Below are positions 1-7,214 of a stretch of 49,866 nucleotides of DNA, one piece after another (the stretch's first letter is position 1; every line of letters begins with the position of its first letter). This stretch comes from Pandoraea terrae (GTDB lineage Bacteria; Pseudomonadota; Gammaproteobacteria; Burkholderiales; Burkholderiaceae). Location of the stretch: positions 1 to 49,866 of the forward strand of contig NZ_CABPRZ010000036.1 in assembly GCF_902459695.1 (NCBI RefSeq). The letters run 5' to 3'. Under the pieces are notes generated by a model. It was not told the origin of the DNA, made no database searches, and was given only the letters and a program-made list of their open reading frames with translations. A program made the position numbers and the translations under genes.

Positions 1-124
1 TGCTTGGTCATCAGACACCTCTTCATGGCGAGTATTCTCGCCTAAATCAGTGTCCGGGTTCATTAGACCACTACACTACGCAGCCCAGCCAGCGTCTTAA
101 TAACTTAGAAATCAAAGGTGGACT

Positions 125-631
125 ATGAAGCTGAATCGAATCCTTGCAGGCGTCAGCATGGCCGTAGGAATGGTTGTAACTACCCTCGCGAATGCATCGC
201 CTCCCTTGAATCCTTACGGCCCGAGTGCGTCCGACTACATAGCAGGCGCGCGGCGATCTATGGCAAGTACGTTCGGCAAGAATTCGGATGCGCTAATCTT
301 CGCGGTTCAGCCGCTAAATGACGGATATATCGTGTTCACGCGCAAGAGTTGCCCCGAGCCGCACGATGCGTCGGGCAAATCGCAGGACGGTGGAGCCGAG
401 GCGATCTACTTCAAATACGGCGGAGAAATTAAGCAAGCTGGCTGCTGGGTGCCATACGCCGATGCTGCTGCTCTCAAGTGGGCCGATACGGATGGCACAG
501 TAACGCCAATGCGGGCCGTGCAGTGGGCCAATGTGTTCCTCTCGCCGGACGGCAAACAATACCTACTGAAGAAGTATGGCGATAAATTTCGGGCAATGGT
601 CCAGCATGAGAATGCTAACCGTGCGTGGTGA
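125..631 (+). CDS. Secreted hypothetical protein
   Basis: This 168-residue protein starts with a clear Sec signal peptide: a short basic start, a hydrophobic core to about residue 22, and a likely cleavage site after ANA near residue 24. The mature part has two cysteines (in SCPEP and AGCW, about residues 77 and 94) that could form a disulfide in the periplasm. The start is preceded by a good ribosome site (AAAGGTGG). I do not recognise the family. Its place at the element's interior, alone before a strong terminator, suggests a cargo gene. Function unknown. Confidence 0.7.
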   Translation: MKLNRILAGVSMAVGMVVTTLANASPPLNPYGPSASDYIAGARRSMASTFGKNSDALIFAVQPLNDGYIVFTRKSCPEPHDASGKSQDGGAEAIYFKYGGEIKQAGCWVPYADAAALKWADTDGTVTPMRAVQWANVFLSPDGKQYLLKKYGDKFRAMVQHENANRAW

Positions 632-817
632 AATGCTGGCAGCGCGCACGGCATGGCGATTTCAGCGGAGTGAACTATTTACGTTACACACTCGGAATGT
701 CGCTCATTTCTAGCCCAAGTCTGCAATAATGCGTTCCGTCGATGAGATGAACGTGCCGGTGCCGAATGACCGGATGCGATCAGTGTCGATGAAGGCTTAG
801 TTCAGAAGGTTTCAAGC

Positions 818-875
818 AAGGCGAGAAAGAATTGGCGGCTTAGGCTGCTGGCTCTTTCTCGCCTTTTGTTTTGTC
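818..875 (+). terminator. Rho-independent terminator
   Basis: A perfect 13-bp stem (818-830 with 853-865), loop of 22 nt, is followed by a T-rich run (TTGTTTTGTCTTTT). It lies ~190 bases past the stop of the secreted protein gene and insulates it from the regulator gene. The rest of the gap 632-817 and 876-986 shows no gene. Confidence 0.8.
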
Positions 876-986
876 TTTTGACTTTTTATTTGGAGATTGG
901 TTATCGGGATCTTTGATGATCCGGATAATTCGGCGTGTTCTATTTGTGTTTATTTGTGCATATGAGAATCCGTTGTGTGGGCACGC

Positions 987-1007
987 TAGTTAGAATATTT
1001 CTAACTA
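987..1007. promoter_or_regulatory. Palindromic operator upstream of the XRE gene
   Basis: A 21-bp inverted repeat with perfect 9-bp arms (TAGTTAGAA, TAT spacer, TTCTAACTA) lies 30 bp before the GTG start of the XRE-type regulator. Perfect palindromes of this size before small HTH regulator genes are typical autoregulation sites, so the neighbouring protein is the likely ligand (inference). Confidence 0.55.
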
Positions 1008-1036
1008 AACGGCTCACAGCTCAACAGGAGGTTATT

Positions 1037-1327
1037 GTGGCAAAAAACACTCACCCCGGGTTCAGACTCAGGCGGATTATTCTGGATAAGGGCATCCAAT
1101 TCCAGCGGGTGGCCGAAGCAATGGCCGTCACAAAGCCTACTCTCAGCCTTATCACAACCGGCAAGCAAAAAATCACGCCGCCCATCGCGCTGGCCATCGT
1201 TAAAGCGCTTGGAGAGGAATACGGGACGGCTTGGGATTGGGCCGTGGCGCAAATCGCATACGACATGCAGGAATTGCGCAATGCCGCTGCCGCGAAGTCT
1301 GGCGAGCCGATGGAGGTCGCAGCATGA
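1037..1327 (+). CDS. XRE/HigA-like helix-turn-helix regulator
   Basis: This 96-residue protein has a helix-turn-helix in its centre (roughly residues 15-60: RLRRIILDKGIQFQRVAEAM, then an AVTKPTLSLITTGKQKITP recognition segment), as in the HigA/VapI branch of XRE regulators. I chose the GTG start at 1037 because AGGAGG lies 6 bases upstream; the reading frame continues further upstream without a good ribosome site. No toxin of the HigB type is next to it. The gene heads a tightly packed group (ATGA overlap with the next ORF). It probably controls the element's replication genes through the palindrome at 987-1007. Confidence 0.7.
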   Translation: MAKNTHPGFRLRRIILDKGIQFQRVAEAMAVTKPTLSLITTGKQKITPPIALAIVKALGEEYGTAWDWAVAQIAYDMQELRNAAAAKSGEPMEVAA

Positions 1328-1413
1328 ACACGTTATGGGATTGCGTCCTGCCGGTGCTGTGCGTCGCTTCGTTTGTGCCTACGCGCGTTTGGTTCAGGGT
1401 GCTGGGCCTATGA
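1324..1413 (+). CDS. Micro-ORF, 29 residues, hydrophobic
   Basis: The ATG overlaps the stop of the XRE gene (ATGA), which suggests translational coupling. The product is a 29-residue peptide with a hydrophobic stretch (CVLPVLCVASFVP) that could span the membrane. It could be a small membrane peptide or only a coupling leader. No family recognised. Confidence 0.35.
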   Translation: MNTLWDCVLPVLCVASFVPTRVWFRVLGL

Positions 1414-1475
1414 ACGCGAACAGGCAAAAAGAAAAGCCGCGCGGCTTGTGTCAGGCAAGCGGCGCGGCTGAATAA
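1410..1475 (+). CDS. Micro-ORF, 21 residues
   Basis: This second micro-ORF again overlaps the previous stop by ATGA. It encodes a 21-residue basic peptide, and most of its length lies inside a strong hairpin (1435-1469). It ends 31 bases before the helicase start. It may be a translated leader whose hairpin adjusts helicase expression rather than a functional peptide. Confidence 0.25.
   Translation: MNANRQKEKPRGLCQASGAAE
1435..1469 (+). other. Hairpin upstream of the helicase gene
   Basis: A 13-bp stem with one mismatch (1435-1447 with 1457-1469), loop of 9 nt, GC-rich. No T run follows, so it is not a classical terminator. It lies between the regulator group and the helicase and may be an attenuator or mRNA-stability element. 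Confidence 0.4.
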
Positions 1476-1506
1476 CGTTAAATCGAGTAACTGGAGTAAT
1501 TTTACT

Positions 1507-3111
1507 ATGCAGCACAACTCGGAAGCAACTAGCACCGATAATAACGTTCATCACTCCGTACATACAACCGGAGAAGAACTGCACGCCTCACCAAGAATGC
1601 CGCCGTTCACCGACGCTGGATACAGTGCGGAGTTCACCGCCATTCAAGAGTCCAGCGCCCAAGCCGTCCGAGGAATTAATGACACGAATGCTCAGAAGGA
1701 GATCGATGAGCACAAAGCGCACAAAAAGCTGAAGCAGGAACAACGCGCGGCGCAGGCCGATTTGGATGCACTCACCAAGCGCAATGTGAGCCGCGCTCCG
1801 TGGGCGCAGGACTGGTACTTTGTCAGCGGCATCGATCGGTTCATCAAGCTTGGCGAACTGAACACGTACTCGATGACCGGGTTCAATACCGTCTTTGCAC
1901 AAGAAATCGACCTAGGCGCGAAAGGCAACCCGTACACCTTTGTTCGCGATACGGTCGGATTCAAGGAGGCCCACGGCATGGCGTACGCCGCCGGGTACGG
2001 CCCGGTGTACGAGTTCGACGGTATGACGCTCATCAACACCTACCGCGAAAGCCGCGTGCCGAAAGCCACAACCGAATACACGCCGGAAGGTGCCGCGTCA
2101 GTGTCCACCGTTCGCGCTCACCTGCGCAACCTGTTCGAGAGCGAGCGCGACGCCGCAATGGTCGAGTCGTGGATTGCCTTGAACGTTCGGAATCCGGGCA
2201 AGCTCATCGGCGTGGCGCTTCTCGTCAAGGGCGCGGAGGGTGACGGCAAGTCGGTGATCTTCCATGAAATGATGAGGGAGATTATGGGCAAGGAGAATGT
2301 GGCCGAAGTGTCACAGATCGAATTGCACGAGAAATTCAATTCTTGGGGCATCGGCAAGGCCGTCCGCGTGCTGGAGGAAATCAAGGTGGCCGGCAAGAAC
2401 CGGTATGACGTGCTGAACGCAGTGAAGCCGCTGATCACCAACCCAACAGTACGCACTGTTGCAAAGGGCGGAAATGGCGTTAGCTCTCCGAATACTACCA
2501 ACTATGTCGGGCTGACGAACCACGAAGATGCGTTGCCGATCAGCAATGTGGATCGCCGTTGGTGGGTTGTATTTACACCCTATGCGCATCGTAGCGAACT
2601 GGCCGCGAAAGTCGGCGACCTCCGGACGTACTTCGAGAAGCTGCGAGCGGCGATCTACGGGCACGGCGATGCCCTTCGCAAATACTTTCTCGAATGCGGG
2701 ATTCACCCGGAGGTCTATCACGGCATGCAAGCGCCTGAAACTGAGGGCCGCCGCCGCATGATGGCAACTGACACTAGCGCGATTGGCGGAGATTACTTGG
2801 ACGGGTATCTTGCGGATGGTGGTCGAGTAGGCATTAGCTCCGAAGTCGTGGCGGTGAGCGCTTTGACCGAACAGCTTGAATCGGACATGGGACGGTCGGA
2901 AATGCCGCAGAGTCGGCAGGTGGCGCGTTTGCTCGTATCTCGCGGCTATATCAAGTGCGAGGGTACATTCATGTGGAATTACAAGACCGTTCGCGTGTAT
3001 GTGAAGGATAAAGCGCTAGTTCCGCTCGACACAAAGGAGATTCGCACTAAGGTGCGAGAGCTTTTGGATGCCACGAACGTTCCGCAAATTGTCGCCAAGC
3101 AGCCGTTTTGA
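1507..3111 (+). CDS. P4/D5-type SF3 replicative helicase (no primase domain)
   Basis: This 534-residue protein is predicted to unwind the element's origin. From about residue 235 it shows an SF3/AAA+ core: a Walker A loop GAEGDGKS (about 242-249), an acidic Walker B segment VLEEI (about 288), a sensor segment YVGLTNHEDALP (about 332) and an arginine-finger-like NVDRRWW (about 347). The order matches the D5/DUF5906 helicases of phage P4-like elements. The N-terminus has a charged, probably coiled segment (about 55-90) but no recognisable zinc-binding or primase motifs, and the protein is shorter than P4 alpha (~777 residues). The C-terminal ~100 residues look like a small winged DNA-binding domain. 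The iteron cluster immediately downstream is the likely origin. Confidence 0.8.
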   Translation: MQHNSEATSTDNNVHHSVHTTGEELHASPRMPPFTDAGYSAEFTAIQESSAQAVRGINDTNAQKEIDEHKAHKKLKQEQRAAQADLDALTKRNVSRAPWAQDWYFVSGIDRFIKLGELNTYSMTGFNTVFAQEIDLGAKGNPYTFVRDTVGFKEAHGMAYAAGYGPVYEFDGMTLINTYRESRVPKATTEYTPEGAASVSTVRAHLRNLFESERDAAMVESWIALNVRNPGKLIGVALLVKGAEGDGKSVIFHEMMREIMGKENVAEVSQIELHEKFNSWGIGKAVRVLEEIKVAGKNRYDVLNAVKPLITNPTVRTVAKGGNGVSSPNTTNYVGLTNHEDALPISNVDRRWWVVFTPYAHRSELAAKVGDLRTYFEKLRAAIYGHGDALRKYFLECGIHPEVYHGMQAPETEGRRRMMATDTSAIGGDYLDGYLADGGRVGISSEVVAVSALTEQLESDMGRSEMPQSRQVARLLVSRGYIKCEGTFMWNYKTVRVYVKDKALVPLDTKEIRTKVRELLDATNVPQIVAKQPF

Positions 3112-3195
3112 TGGCGTTGGCAGTGATGAGTTGTACTTGGACGGATGTCTTCGGACCTCCGCCCTTTTCATTTGTGACATGGGAATAATCGAAAA

Positions 3196-3472
3196 ATTAC
3201 GCATAATATTATTGATTGGGCTTGGCGTAATAATTGCAAGCCGTTGATTATATTGTAGATTCAGTGAAATATTACGCATTACGGATATTACGAATATACG
3301 GCGGCTATAAATACAGATATAGCGTATAGGAGTGTACGTTTGAATTCTAATCTACTAACCTAAACCGTATCCGTAATACGTAATATTTTCACTGCAAACG
3401 CACGCCGGGCAAGACTCGCGGCCTAATTACGGATTGCATTACGGAAACGAAGGGCGCGGCAAAATCCGTAAT
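3196..3472. other. Putative replication origin with iterons
   Basis: This AT-rich, gene-free stretch holds ten copies of ATTACG. On the plus strand they lie at 3196, 3271, 3278, 3287, 3426 and 3438; inverted copies lie at 3226, 3372, 3379 and 3467. Five extend to ATTACGGA. The segments 3264-3286 and 3369-3392 form a long imperfect inverted repeat (one mismatch and one indel over ~23 bp) around an 82-bp centre. The position right after an SF3 helicase gene and the iteron layout match origins of P4-like elements and theta plasmids. Function is inference; the repeats are seen directly. The rest of 3112-3636 shows nothing else. Confidence 0.6.
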
Positions 3473-3636
3473 ACGACTTCATGGCCCAGCGCGGCCACCA
3501 CGCGCCCTTCACACAAGCCCGTCGATAATGGCGATTGAGTTCGACGACGACTTAATTAACGAACCATTCTGCTTATTACCATGTTAACCAAGCCACATTA
3601 TAATCAGGGCAATAGATCGGCTAAGAGCAGGAAATC

Positions 3637-4131
3637 ATGGACAACGAATACGAAGACGATGACGCAGTGCGATACTACGAAGACCCCAGCGTCTTCGAGT
3701 CGGACGCGATGCGCACGCTCCATCAAGAGCAATTCGACAAATTTGTGGAATTCCGTATTCGCGGCATTAGCAGCAATGTCGCTTTTGCCAAGGCGTTCCC
3801 ACGTTATTCGCGACCTGGCGACCTCCGCAATGCCATGGAACGTGTGACCTACCTCGAATCGACGGATTGGTACATCGATGAATTCGAGAAGCGTTTGGCT
3901 GCGAAGACGGCCCAAGAATTGTGGCCGGTCAACACCGCGATCAACCGCCTGCTCCAGCGCGTTGAAGACCCTGCCGAGAAGGGCAGCACGCGCGTCTTAG
4001 CCATCAAAGAACTCAACGTGCTGACCGGAATCACCGTTGAAGAGGGCGGCCAGACCAAGGCAGGCCGTAGCTTAGAAGACTTCTACACGCAGTTCGCCGG
4101 TGCGCCCGGATCGGATAGCGTCCGGCACTGA
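3637..4131 (+). CDS. Small-terminase-like protein
   Basis: This 164-residue protein has an acidic N-terminus, then a helical part with an HTH-like segment (about residues 33-60, around RGISSNVAFAKAFP), a long helix, and a C-terminal pattern ending in AIKELNVLTGI. That arrangement resembles small terminase subunits, which recognise pac or cos DNA. The start has a ribosome site (AGGAAA). No large terminase is nearby. Phage satellites often carry only a small terminase to redirect packaging, so this fits, but similarity is by eye and it could be another small DNA-binding protein. Confidence 0.4.
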   Translation: MDNEYEDDDAVRYYEDPSVFESDAMRTLHQEQFDKFVEFRIRGISSNVAFAKAFPRYSRPGDLRNAMERVTYLESTDWYIDEFEKRLAAKTAQELWPVNTAINRLLQRVEDPAEKGSTRVLAIKELNVLTGITVEEGGQTKAGRSLEDFYTQFAGAPGSDSVRH

Positions 4132-4203
4132 TCGTACACAAGGAAACCGCCCGCCCTTGGTCCCGTAGCACCGGGCTAATACGTTGGTAGCAGTCGGAAC
4201 CGA

Positions 4204-4240
4204 AGCCCGCTAGGACACTTGTTTTAGCGGGCTTTCTCTT
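4204..4240 (+). terminator. Rho-independent terminator
   Basis: An 8-bp perfect stem (AGCCCGCT at 4204-4211 with AGCGGGCT at 4226-4233) is followed by TTTCTCTT. It ends the small-terminase-like transcript and precedes the res-like region. Confidence 0.7.
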
Positions 4241-4273
4241 GGCACGTGGATCACTGGCGCGGCTCGCAGCAAC

Positions 4274-4392
4274 CCAGTTCGATTAGGGTATCCCTTTCCG
4301 ATACCGGTTCTGGAGCACGGTTTTCCAGTTCGATAAATACCGGTTGCCGGGTTAAATCGAACCAGTTATTATCGAACCACCCTAACCGAACC
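4274..4392. promoter_or_regulatory. res-like recombination site of the serine resolvase
   Basis: About 120 bp directly before the resolvase hold repeated half-sites. CCAGTTCGAT occurs at 4274 and 4325, inverted ATCGAACC at 4356 and 4371, and ATACCGGTT at 4301 and 4337. The 12-mer at 4279-4290 is inverted, with one mismatch, at 4379-4390. Multiple half-sites in this spacing upstream of a resolvase gene are the layout of a res site, which also autoregulates the gene. Confidence 0.6.
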
Positions 4393-4406
4393 AAACGGAA
4401 TCGGCC

Positions 4407-5030
4407 ATGTTCATCCGTGCCTACCTTCGCGCCTCAACCGACCAACAAGATGCGCAACGCGCCCGCCACCAACTGGAAGCGTTCGCAGCCGAGCGCGGTC
4501 TGCACATCGCCGCTTGGTACGCCGAGAATGAATCAGGCGCGACGTTGCAGCGGCCTGAACTCTTCCGCCTGCTGTCCGACAGCCGTCCAGGCGATGTTTT
4601 GCTCGTTGAACAGATCGACCGTCTATCGCGCCTTACCGCAGGCGATTGGGAGACGCTCAAAGCCGAGATACAGGCCCGCAAAATCCGCGTGGTTGGCTTG
4701 GACCTTCCGACATCCCACCAACTCGCCACTACCAGCGATGACTTCACAGGCCGGATGCTCGACGCGCTTAACGGGATGATGCTGGATATGCTCGCGGCAA
4801 TCGCCCGTAAAGACTATGAAGACCGTCGCAGACGCGCGGCACAGGGCATCGAGCGAGCGAAGAAGGAAGGCTTGTACAAAGGTCGTCCGCAAGACGCCGA
4901 ACGCAACCAAGCCATTCTGGCGATGCTCGACACAGGCGCTTCATGGTCCACGGTCTGTGCCGCAACCGGCGCATCGCGATCCACACTCAGCCGCCTTTTG
5001 AAAGAGCGAAAGGCCACGACTCAAGCCTAG
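4407..5030 (+). CDS. Serine recombinase (resolvase/invertase family)
   Basis: This 207-residue protein has the full resolvase layout. The N-terminal catalytic domain has the nucleophile Ser10 in YLRASTDQQD, with Arg8 close by. The conserved EQIDRLSRL segment lies near residue 70, followed by a long E-helix (about 110-140). The C-terminal HTH is at about 160-200 (DTGASWSTVCAATGASRSTL). Size and order match TnpR/Hin-type enzymes. With the repeats just upstream it probably resolves multimers of the replicating element, although inversion or cassette exchange cannot be excluded. Confidence 0.85.
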   Translation: MFIRAYLRASTDQQDAQRARHQLEAFAAERGLHIAAWYAENESGATLQRPELFRLLSDSRPGDVLLVEQIDRLSRLTAGDWETLKAEIQARKIRVVGLDLPTSHQLATTSDDFTGRMLDALNGMMLDMLAAIARKDYEDRRRRAAQGIERAKKEGLYKGRPQDAERNQAILAMLDTGASWSTVCAATGASRSTLSRLLKERKATTQA

Positions 5031-5109
5031 CCACACGTCGCAGCCCACCATCCCAACCTGCGTGGTCCTAGTGGCCCGCGCAGGCATCGTCACATCTGCC
5101 CTACCCTAC

Positions 5110-5193
5110 GAATGGCATTTAGTGAAGTTTTGAACATGCCCCCGACCCTCCGACCAAAACGCGCACGGACCAATTTGAACCGGACACTGGCGC
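5110..5193. repeat. Direct repeat copy 1 flanking the cargo gene
   Basis: This ~84-bp segment is about 75% identical to 5866-5948, in the same orientation. Shared blocks include TGGCATTT, TTGAACA, ACCAATT and ACACTGGCGC. It starts just past the stop codon of the minus-strand gene 5216-5815. Confidence 0.7.
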
Positions 5194-5215
5194 GGCGAGC
5201 CGTGGAGAGTTTGCA

Positions 5216-5815
5216 TCAATTTGCTCTCTGAGCTTTTCCGCTATTGGTGACATGGAATACAAGCGTATTTCCGCTGATTAAATTCGCTCTTATCGCAGCA
5301 CTTTTTGCATTGAAGATGTGATCGGCAAAATCGCGTCGATTTTCATTTCCAACAATAAATGCTCGACTAGCGGTGCCAATGTCACCCTCTTTCTTCTCAA
5401 CGATGATGGGATAGGAGCGCGCAACAGATACACCACTCTTTTTCATGTTGAAATGGGCCTCCACGACCCCTCGACCGTTTGTGTCCAACCTAGGAAAATC
5501 AGGGAAATCGAAAAATACATTTATCCCCCTGGAATTATCCGTTACGCAAACATCGGCGAAAATTACTGGGCTTCGGCTATTTTCGTCAGGGGAAAGACAA
5601 AATCCCATATTAGCATCGCCGGTTACTTCATCCTTCCACTTGCTTACATCCCACACGCCGACCTTTGTCACGCCGCTGTATTGGCTCTCGTCGTATTTCT
5701 GAGACAGTGAATGCATTGAATCTGAAATCGACTCAGCACTATACGTGGCGCCGGATGTCGCGGCCAGAATGATAATGGCAGCATAGCCAAATTCGATAAC
5801 TTTAAAGCTATTCAT
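5216..5815 (-). CDS. Secreted hypothetical protein (cargo)
   Basis: This 199-residue protein has an N-terminal signal peptide or membrane anchor (hydrophobic residues about 8-27, possible cleavage after YSA). The mature part looks beta-rich with two cysteines (GFCLSP, ADVCVTD, about residues 73 and 90). The low-GC codon use differs from the chromosome to the right, which suggests recent transfer. It is bracketed by ~83-bp direct repeats (5110-5193, 5866-5948). A remote resemblance to IalB-like periplasmic proteins crossed my mind but is not supported by a motif. Function unknown. Confidence 0.65.
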   Translation of the reverse strand: MNSFKVIEFGYAAIIILAATSGATYSAESISDSMHSLSQKYDESQYSGVTKVGVWDVSKWKDEVTGDANMGFCLSPDENSRSPVIFADVCVTDNSRGINVFFDFPDFPRLDTNGRGVVEAHFNMKKSGVSVARSYPIIVEKKEGDIGTASRAFIVGNENRRDFADHIFNAKSAAIRANLISGNTLVFHVTNSGKAQRAN

Positions 5816-5865
5816 TATTCTTATCCTTCCGGTAATTTTTTAATTTTTAGTACATTTTCAACTTT

Positions 5866-5948
5866 GAAATGGCATTTTGTGAAACGTTGAACAGCCCTGC
5901 ACCTCCCGCCAAACAACGCACCGACCAATTCGAACCGTACACTGGCGC
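5866..5948. repeat. Direct repeat copy 2 flanking the cargo gene
   Basis: Partner of 5110-5193, same orientation. It lies just past the stop codon of the FRG gene (5956), so each of the two minus-strand cargo genes is followed by one repeat copy, a cassette-like layout. Confidence 0.7.
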
Positions 5949-5955
5949 TTTCAAG

Positions 5956-7077
5956 TTAGGACGGAAATAGGCGCTCGATCAATTCTGCGCATGTGCCGTC
6001 AAGGCCCGGAAATAGCGATCCCGCAGTGACTCCCATCAACGTAAGCTCCCGCATTACCGTTTCTCGACTCGCAACGGGCAATTCGATAGCGGTGAGGTAT
6101 TGCTTTTTGGCGAGGCCTTCTGCCCATGCGATGTAGTGTTCGACATCCACGACGTTTGTGAGACCGGAAATTGCTTGCTGAGGAATCAGCCGCTGATTCT
6201 CTATGGGCAAGAACTCCAGTAGAGAGAAATGCGGTGCAGCTGGAGCGGTGACGGATATCTGACGATGGTCGTCCATCCATTGCTGACGATCGAATTGATG
6301 AATCCGTATCCGGTCCTCAGCATCGGAATTGGCGGCCTCCGAATTTTTGATCTTGTGATACGCGAAGTAAGCCGCAACGAATGGCGAGTGTGACCAGTCG
6401 ATCAACGGCGTGGGGAATCCGTGATGCTGCGCCAAATGGAGCATTGCCCCATTCTCTTCACTGATGCCCCGGTTGAAGACGTGCTTCGTATGGGCACTCA
6501 GGTGTCGGTGGAGTGCCTGCATATCTTCGCCAGTGTAACGAACCAAGTCGCAGCGTCCTGTACGGTGAAATGCAGACCTGAGCCTCCATGGTTTGCGCTG
6601 ACCACGAAAAACATAGCGGCGCGGCTCGACTTGAGCAACATGCCTCTTGAACGTCTCCCAATCCATTACGATGGGAGTTAGTTCGGACGGCCTGCCCGCA
6701 TCAGTCGTTAAGAGAGTCGCCTTACCGCTGGCGCCAATATTGGAGTGCCACGTTGCGGTCAGCTTCTGTTGGTCCCACTCGACCTTGGCTTGGATGATCC
6801 TTCCGAATTGCATGTTAGGGAATACGCGCTCCAATTCTTCCCAAGGGACGGTTAAACCGGTCCCAGGGTGAATCGGATTGGCCAGAACGGTAATGTCCAC
6901 CGGGCCGGGCTGCGGCTCGAAGGGAACGATGCGACCTACCGTAATCGTTCCCTCGCTGCCTTCCCCGGGGAACATCGACACGCTGCCCCCGATTTTTTCG
7001 CCAACGCTTTCTGCATCAATTGTGATCGAGCCGTGCCAGCCGCTCGCTTGAAATCCACCGATCCACTGTCCTCGCAT
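5956..7077 (-). CDS. FRG-domain protein, candidate defence gene
   Basis: This 373-residue protein contains an FRG domain, named for the Phe-Arg-Gly motif seen here at about residues 157-159 (YVFRGQRKPWRLRS). It is followed by the family's second block LAQHHGFPTPLIDWSHSP and the AAYFA segment near residues 210-240. The N-terminal ~130 residues look beta-rich and are unrelated to the domain as far as I can see. FRG proteins have no firmly assigned chemistry but recur in defence islands and on mobile elements. Here the gene lies beside the integrase, the usual slot for such cargo. A role against competing phages is inference. Confidence 0.75.
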   Translation of the reverse strand: MRGQWIGGFQASGWHGSITIDAESVGEKIGGSVSMFPGEGSEGTITVGRIVPFEPQPGPVDITVLANPIHPGTGLTVPWEELERVFPNMQFGRIIQAKVEWDQQKLTATWHSNIGASGKATLLTTDAGRPSELTPIVMDWETFKRHVAQVEPRRYVFRGQRKPWRLRSAFHRTGRCDLVRYTGEDMQALHRHLSAHTKHVFNRGISEENGAMLHLAQHHGFPTPLIDWSHSPFVAAYFAYHKIKNSEAANSDAEDRIRIHQFDRQQWMDDHRQISVTAPAAPHFSLLEFLPIENQRLIPQQAISGLTNVVDVEHYIAWAEGLAKKQYLTAIELPVASRETVMRELTLMGVTAGSLFPGLDGTCAELIERLFPS

Positions 7078-7214
7078 TCTTATCCCCGTCGCTTGGTCAA
7101 CGAAATTCTATTCTCTCAATCAACGCATCTTCCTCGTTACCCTCAGGCAGCGCAATTAGTGTCAGCGAATCGCGGCAATGCCCCGCCCGCTGCAATCGCT
7201 CGGTAGTCTCGACA

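Noticed and set aside
5866-5948. Integron attC site
   Set aside because: The repeat lacks the GTTRRRY/RYYYAAC core sites and self-complementary attC arms, and no integron integrase of the IntI type is visible.
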